From assembly GCA_022837505.1 (NCBI GenBank), contig JALHFZ010000073.1, forward strand, positions 1 to 7,833: a DNA stretch of 7,833 nucleotides, in the 5' to 3' direction. The notes beneath the pieces are model-generated. The model worked only from the letters and a program-made list of their open reading frames with translations, was not told the DNA's origin and made no database searches. This document shows positions 5,092 through 7,833 of this stretch, one piece after another (the stretch's first letter is position 1; each line of letters starts with the position of its first letter). Position numbers and translations under genes: made by a program. Source of the DNA: Synergistaceae bacterium (lineage in GTDB: Bacteria; Synergistota; Synergistia; Synergistales; Aminobacteriaceae).

Positions 5092-6615
5092 ATGAGAAAA
5101 CGGTACGGTTCATTGACCCTGTTCCTGCTCTGCGCGCTGGCGGCGTTTTCATTTCTTGCGGTTGTTCCCCTTCCGTCAGAGGGGGCGGTCTTTTACGTGA
5201 CACCTTTGGGTGCAGGTGCCAAAGCTGGAATTTCCTGGGCGAATGCCTTCAGTGAGGTGGAATTTCAAAATGCCCTTATGGCCGCACCAGCAGGCAGCGA
5301 ATTCTGGGTCGCCAAGGGCAAATACCGTCCCTCCACAACAGCAGAGAAAACGAAGTTCTTTCCCATGAAACTCGGTGTCGGAATGTACGGTGGTTTTGCC
5401 GGCACGGAAACGGCACGGGACCAGCGGAACTGGAAGACCAATGTCACCGTTCTTACGGGAGATCTCAGTCTCAACGACACAGTAGATACCGACGGAATCA
5501 CCCGGGTGTCGTCGCATATCGCCGTACCCAACAGTGTGAACGTGATAAGGGCACAGGTGTGCGATGCCGCAACGGTTCTCGACGGGTTCGTCATCACTGC
5601 GGGCGATAGTAACACTAATGGCGGCGGAATTCTCAATCCCATGGGCGGCGTCGTAATACGCAACTGCTCCTTTTACGGCAACCGGGCCCTTCAGGGTGGA
5701 GGGGCTCTCTACATAGGGAACGGCAGCACGTCGACCGTTTCGGATTGTTTTTTCTCGGGGAATAGGGCCGACAACGGGGGAGCTGCCATCTTCAACGAGG
5801 GGAGCGCTTCCCTCATCCAGAGATGTATTTTCGAGAACAATTTTGCCGTGACCGGCAGCGGCGGAGGAATATTCACCATGAACAGTCCCGTTCCAGAGGT
5901 GGACGGATGCACCTTCTTCAAGAACAAAGCGGGAGACCGCGGCGGCGGAATTTACGCTGCGAACAATGTCAAAGTTACCGCTTGTACCTTCATTGAGAAC
6001 GAAGCGGCGGACGGCGGCGGCATGTTCAACATCGGATCACAACCCATGGTGACCAATTGCACCTTCTCGGGCAACAAAGCTACCGTCAACGGCGGCGGAA
6101 TGCAGAACTACTGGGTTGCCCCGACAATCGTGACGAACTGCACCTTCTCGGGGAACATCGCGAACAACCAGGGCGGAAATATGTACAATGATTTCAGTTC
6201 CCCCACCGTCACCAACAGCATCTTCTGGGGGGGCGTCAATGGAGAGATAACTGATGACGCTACGTCTTTTCCCGTTGTCTCCTACTGTGTTGTCCATGGG
6301 GACTATGCGCCGGGAAGCAATATATTTACCGGAGACCCGAAACTCGGCCCCCTGGCAGCAAACGGCGGCCCCACGGAGACCATGGCTCTTCTCTCCGGCA
6401 GCTCCGCGATCAATACAGGGACCTCGACGGGAGCTCCCTCAGTGGACCAGCGGGGAATCTCTCGCCCCCAGGGAGGCGGATATGACATCGGCGCCTTCGA
6501 AGTCGAGGTAGGCGGCGGCAGCGGTGGCGGAGGAGGATGCTCCGCAGGTGTAGGCAGCCTATATGCCTTGCTTCTGATGCTGGCTCCCCTCGCCCTCCTG
6601 CGAAAACGGGGATAG
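5092..6615 (+). CDS. Secreted right-handed beta-helix surface protein with Synerg-CTERM sorting signal
   Basis: This is a 507-residue exported protein. A signal peptide has basic RKR, then a hydrophobic core (residues 8-25) and a likely cleavage after Ala32. Residues from about 165 to 385 form repeated parallel beta-helix coils of Pmp/CSLREA type, each with a C-[TSF]-F-x-x-N strand and a GGG turn; coil spacing is 25-28 residues. A choice-of-anchor-Q-like end follows: DPKLGPLAANGGPTETMALL, SSAIN, DQRGISRPQGGGYDIGAFE. The C-terminus, a Gly-rich linker, GGCSAG with Cys483, a hydrophobic segment (about 486-503) and RKRG, is a Synerg-CTERM sorting signal, presumably processed by a dedicated membrane protease, with Cys483 possibly lipidated. 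ATG 5092 has AAGGGAGA (5078-5085) upstream and puts the signal peptide at the N-terminus. It is probably displayed on the cell surface as an adhesin or glycan-binding protein. The ligand is unknown. Confidence 0.9.
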   Translation: MRKRYGSLTLFLLCALAAFSFLAVVPLPSEGAVFYVTPLGAGAKAGISWANAFSEVEFQNALMAAPAGSEFWVAKGKYRPSTTAEKTKFFPMKLGVGMYGGFAGTETARDQRNWKTNVTVLTGDLSLNDTVDTDGITRVSSHIAVPNSVNVIRAQVCDAATVLDGFVITAGDSNTNGGGILNPMGGVVIRNCSFYGNRALQGGGALYIGNGSTSTVSDCFFSGNRADNGGAAIFNEGSASLIQRCIFENNFAVTGSGGGIFTMNSPVPEVDGCTFFKNKAGDRGGGIYAANNVKVTACTFIENEAADGGGMFNIGSQPMVTNCTFSGNKATVNGGGMQNYWVAPTIVTNCTFSGNIANNQGGNMYNDFSSPTVTNSIFWGGVNGEITDDATSFPVVSYCVVHGDYAPGSNIFTGDPKLGPLAANGGPTETMALLSGSSAINTGTSTGAPSVDQRGISRPQGGGYDIGAFEVEVGGGSGGGGGCSAGVGSLYALLLMLAPLALLRKRG

Positions 6616-6641
6616 AGGTTAAAAGCGAAACAATGAATCCT

Positions 6642-6675
6642 AAGCCCCGGGTGTTTCTTCGCTCCGGGGCTTTTT
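6642..6675 (+). terminator. Strong intrinsic terminator of the beta-helix gene
   Basis: AAGCCCCGG (6642-6650) pairs perfectly with CCGGGGCTT (6664-6672) across a 13-base loop and runs into TTTTT (6671-6675). It begins 27 bases after the stop codon, and nothing else is coded between. Confidence 0.92.
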
Positions 6676-6716
6676 GCATGGCTTGTGAAGTGTAACAGAT
6701 GACAGCTTGGAGCTTA

Positions 6717-6835
6717 GAGAAAGTTTCAAAAATGTACAAAGTCATTTTTGCGGACTTGTTCAAAGATCGAAAACAAGCCTTGGCATGAACAATTGTGCCG
6801 CTATCTTTTTGAATAAGATCAAGCAAAACTTTCTC
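6717..6835. repeat. Nested inverted-repeat element (119 bp)
   Basis: GAGAAAGTTT (6717-6726) and AAACTTTCTC (6826-6835) are perfect 10-bp terminal inverted repeats. Inside are TTGTTCA (6756-6762) with TGAACAA (6786-6792), and alternatively CTTGTT (6755-6760) with AACAAG (6772-6777). The layout resembles a miniature mobile element or a structured RNA. No clear target-site duplication flanks it. Confidence 0.4.
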
Positions 6836-6845
6836 CGTTATTTGC

Positions 6846-6877
6846 CTATGTAAAAATTAAATTTTTATTTGTCATAG
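6846..6877. repeat. AT-rich dyad
   Basis: CTATG (6846-6850), TAAAAATT (6851-6858), a central A, AATTTTTA (6860-6867), five unpaired bases and CATAG (6873-6877) form a 13-bp imperfect dyad. It may be a protein-binding site or a weak bidirectional terminator. Confidence 0.4.
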
Positions 6878-6980
6878 AAGCTTAAAAATGATATGCTGAA
6901 AAACATAAAATGATGTTTTCATTGAATATACAGCTTTTCTTCTGCACAGATAAAAATTCAGCAAGATCAACGAATTAATA

Positions 6981-7033
6981 GTATTTCACGTTTTTCGCAC
7001 CGGATAAGGGCTTAAGGTGACCGAGTGAAATAC
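6981..7033. repeat. Inverted repeat upstream of cas3
   Basis: GTATTTCAC (6981-6989) and GTGAAATAC (7025-7033) are perfect 9-bp complements separated by 35 bases. CACC (6998-7001) and GGTG (7016-7019) add an inner stem. It lies about 120 bases before the cas3 start and may be an operator or a leader RNA hairpin. Confidence 0.45.
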
Positions 7034-7155
7034 CATGACCGAAAATAGATTCTGAGAAAAAAAGTTTCAGGAACAACAATCCGGATTCGCCTGCTTTTGC
7101 AGAGTATTGATGACAGACATACGCACCTGTACCCATGAGAGAGGATTGATGGGAA

Positions 7156-7833
7156 ATGGCGTTTTGTTCTGACATAACGGATTTTTATCGCGTTGCTCTT
7201 GGATTTCCTCCTATCCCTTACCAGAAAAAAATTGCTGAAGAAAATTGGCCTGATATTCTCGAAATTCCTACGGGATTGGGAAAGACCGCATCCGTTGTCC
7301 TTGCGTGGATTTTCAAGAGGCTTCGCGATGAACCGGGTACCCCCCGGCGACTTGTTTATGTCCTTCCCATGAGGACTCTCGTCGAGCAGACCAGTACGGA
7401 AGTTGTGAAATGGATTGGCAGCCTGGAGGAGGGCGGCCTGCTTCAGCAGGGCCGCATAGGAGTTTACAAGCTTATGGGAGGAGAGGTCGACCGGGACTGG
7501 GACTACTTCCCTGAAAAAGAAGCCATTCTGGTAGGCACGCAGGACCAACTGCTCTCCAGAGCCCTCAACCGTGGATACGGTATGAGCAGGTTTCGCTGGC
7601 CTGTCCATTTTGCCCTTTTGAACAACGACTGTCTGTGGGTCATGGACGAAGTGCAGCTCATGGGGGCAGGCCTGGCGACCACGGCCCAGATGGATGTTTT
7701 CCGCGGATCCGCCGGTACTTTCTTTCCGTGTAGATCTCTCTGGATGAGCGCCACATTTGATAGAAAATGGCTCGATACAGTGGATTTCAAAAACACCAGG
7801 ACAAATCTGACATCCCTCTCCTTAACAGATAGG
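7156..7833 (+). CDS. cas3: Type I-G (I-U) CRISPR-associated helicase Cas3, N-terminal part (partial)
   Basis: The frame is open to the right edge and gives the first 226 residues of a superfamily 2 helicase. Walker A is PTGLGKT (38-44), YVLPMRTLVEQ follows as motif Ia, VGTQDQLLSRAL as a further helicase motif, then a DEVQ box (164-167, in LLNNDCLWVMDEVQLMGAGLATTAQ) and MSATF (197-201) as motif III. The DEVQLMG form in place of DEAH/DEVH is what I know from the Cas3 of subtype I-G, formerly I-U. Cas3 unwinds and degrades target DNA recruited by the crRNA complex. No HD nuclease domain precedes the helicase; it should lie further on, outside the window. ATG 7156 is the first possible start because an in-frame TGA lies at 7147-7149. 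GAGAGAGG (7137-7144) is a rather distant Shine-Dalgarno sequence. Codon use is less GC-rich than in umuC or the amidohydrolase gene, in keeping with acquisition by transfer. Confidence 0.88.
   Translation, partial: MAFCSDITDFYRVALGFPPIPYQKKIAEENWPDILEIPTGLGKTASVVLAWIFKRLRDEPGTPRRLVYVLPMRTLVEQTSTEVVKWIGSLEEGGLLQQGRIGVYKLMGGEVDRDWDYFPEKEAILVGTQDQLLSRALNRGYGMSRFRWPVHFALLNNDCLWVMDEVQLMGAGLATTAQMDVFRGSAGTFFPCRSLWMSATFDRKWLDTVDFKNTRTNLTSLSLTDR

Larger units (their letters stand above)
6676..7155. other. 480-base AT-rich gap rich in inverted repeats
   Basis: I see no convincing gene in this stretch. The longest frame, 66 residues on the minus strand (6975-7175), runs antisense into the cas3 start and has no recognisable domain. 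The gap contains several dyads, listed separately, and no direct repeats with spacers, so it is not a CRISPR array. Its base composition is far more AT-rich than the genes to its left, suggesting a junction between the chromosomal stretch and a CRISPR-Cas locus. I cannot point to a good promoter for cas3. Confidence 0.5.

Noticed and set aside
6981..7033. Degenerate CRISPR repeat
   Set aside because: The ending GTGAAATAC loosely recalls GAAAC-type repeat ends, but there is one copy, no spacers and no repeated unit in the window.
6975..7175. 66-codon minus-strand frame over the cas3 start
   Set aside because: It overlaps the cas3 N-terminus antisense and shows no domain.

Overview
The window most likely comes from a member of the Synergistota. 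The strongest evidence is the C-terminus of the secreted beta-helix protein (5092-6615). It ends in a Gly-rich stretch with a GGCSAG core, one hydrophobic segment and a short basic tail, as in the Synerg-CTERM sorting signal. The coding DNA is GC-rich, with AT-rich intergenic gaps.

Layout, left to right, all genes on the + strand: the last codons of a type I restriction-modification methylase (hsdM, 2-196); a MazE/MazF (ChpS/ChpB-like) toxin-antitoxin pair with a clear promoter and dyad operator (402-1049); a small BFD-like iron-sulfur protein (1158-1382); a SOS-type pair made of a very short UmuD-like protein (1543-1818) and a full UmuC polymerase (1794-3086) behind a near-consensus promoter; a YtcJ-type amidohydrolase (3158-4717); a secreted parallel beta-helix protein (5092-6615) closed by a strong terminator; and, after a 480-base AT-rich gap full of inverted repeats, the start of a type I-G (I-U) Cas3 helicase running off the right edge (7156-7833).

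The most interesting item is the 1158-1382 gene. Its apparent stop (TGA, 1311-1313) falls in the middle of the conserved KNPKG-x-C-x-GDV stretch. The frame stays open for 22 more codons that continue the family motif. A perfect 7-bp hairpin with an AGTT loop lies 12 bases past the TGA, and its loop begins 20 bases past it, as expected of a bacterial SECIS. I read it as a 74-residue selenoprotein with Sec at residue 52 next to Cys53. A standard gene caller would truncate or miss it.

The second unusual item is the UmuD-like protein. It keeps both ends of the UmuD' fold but lacks the segment with the catalytic serine and has no lysine at the catalytic position. It therefore looks unable to cleave itself and may act as a constitutive UmuC partner. 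Restriction-modification, toxin-antitoxin, an SOS polymerase and CRISPR-Cas within 8 kb suggest an accessory or defence-type region, with the amidohydrolase and surface protein interspersed.
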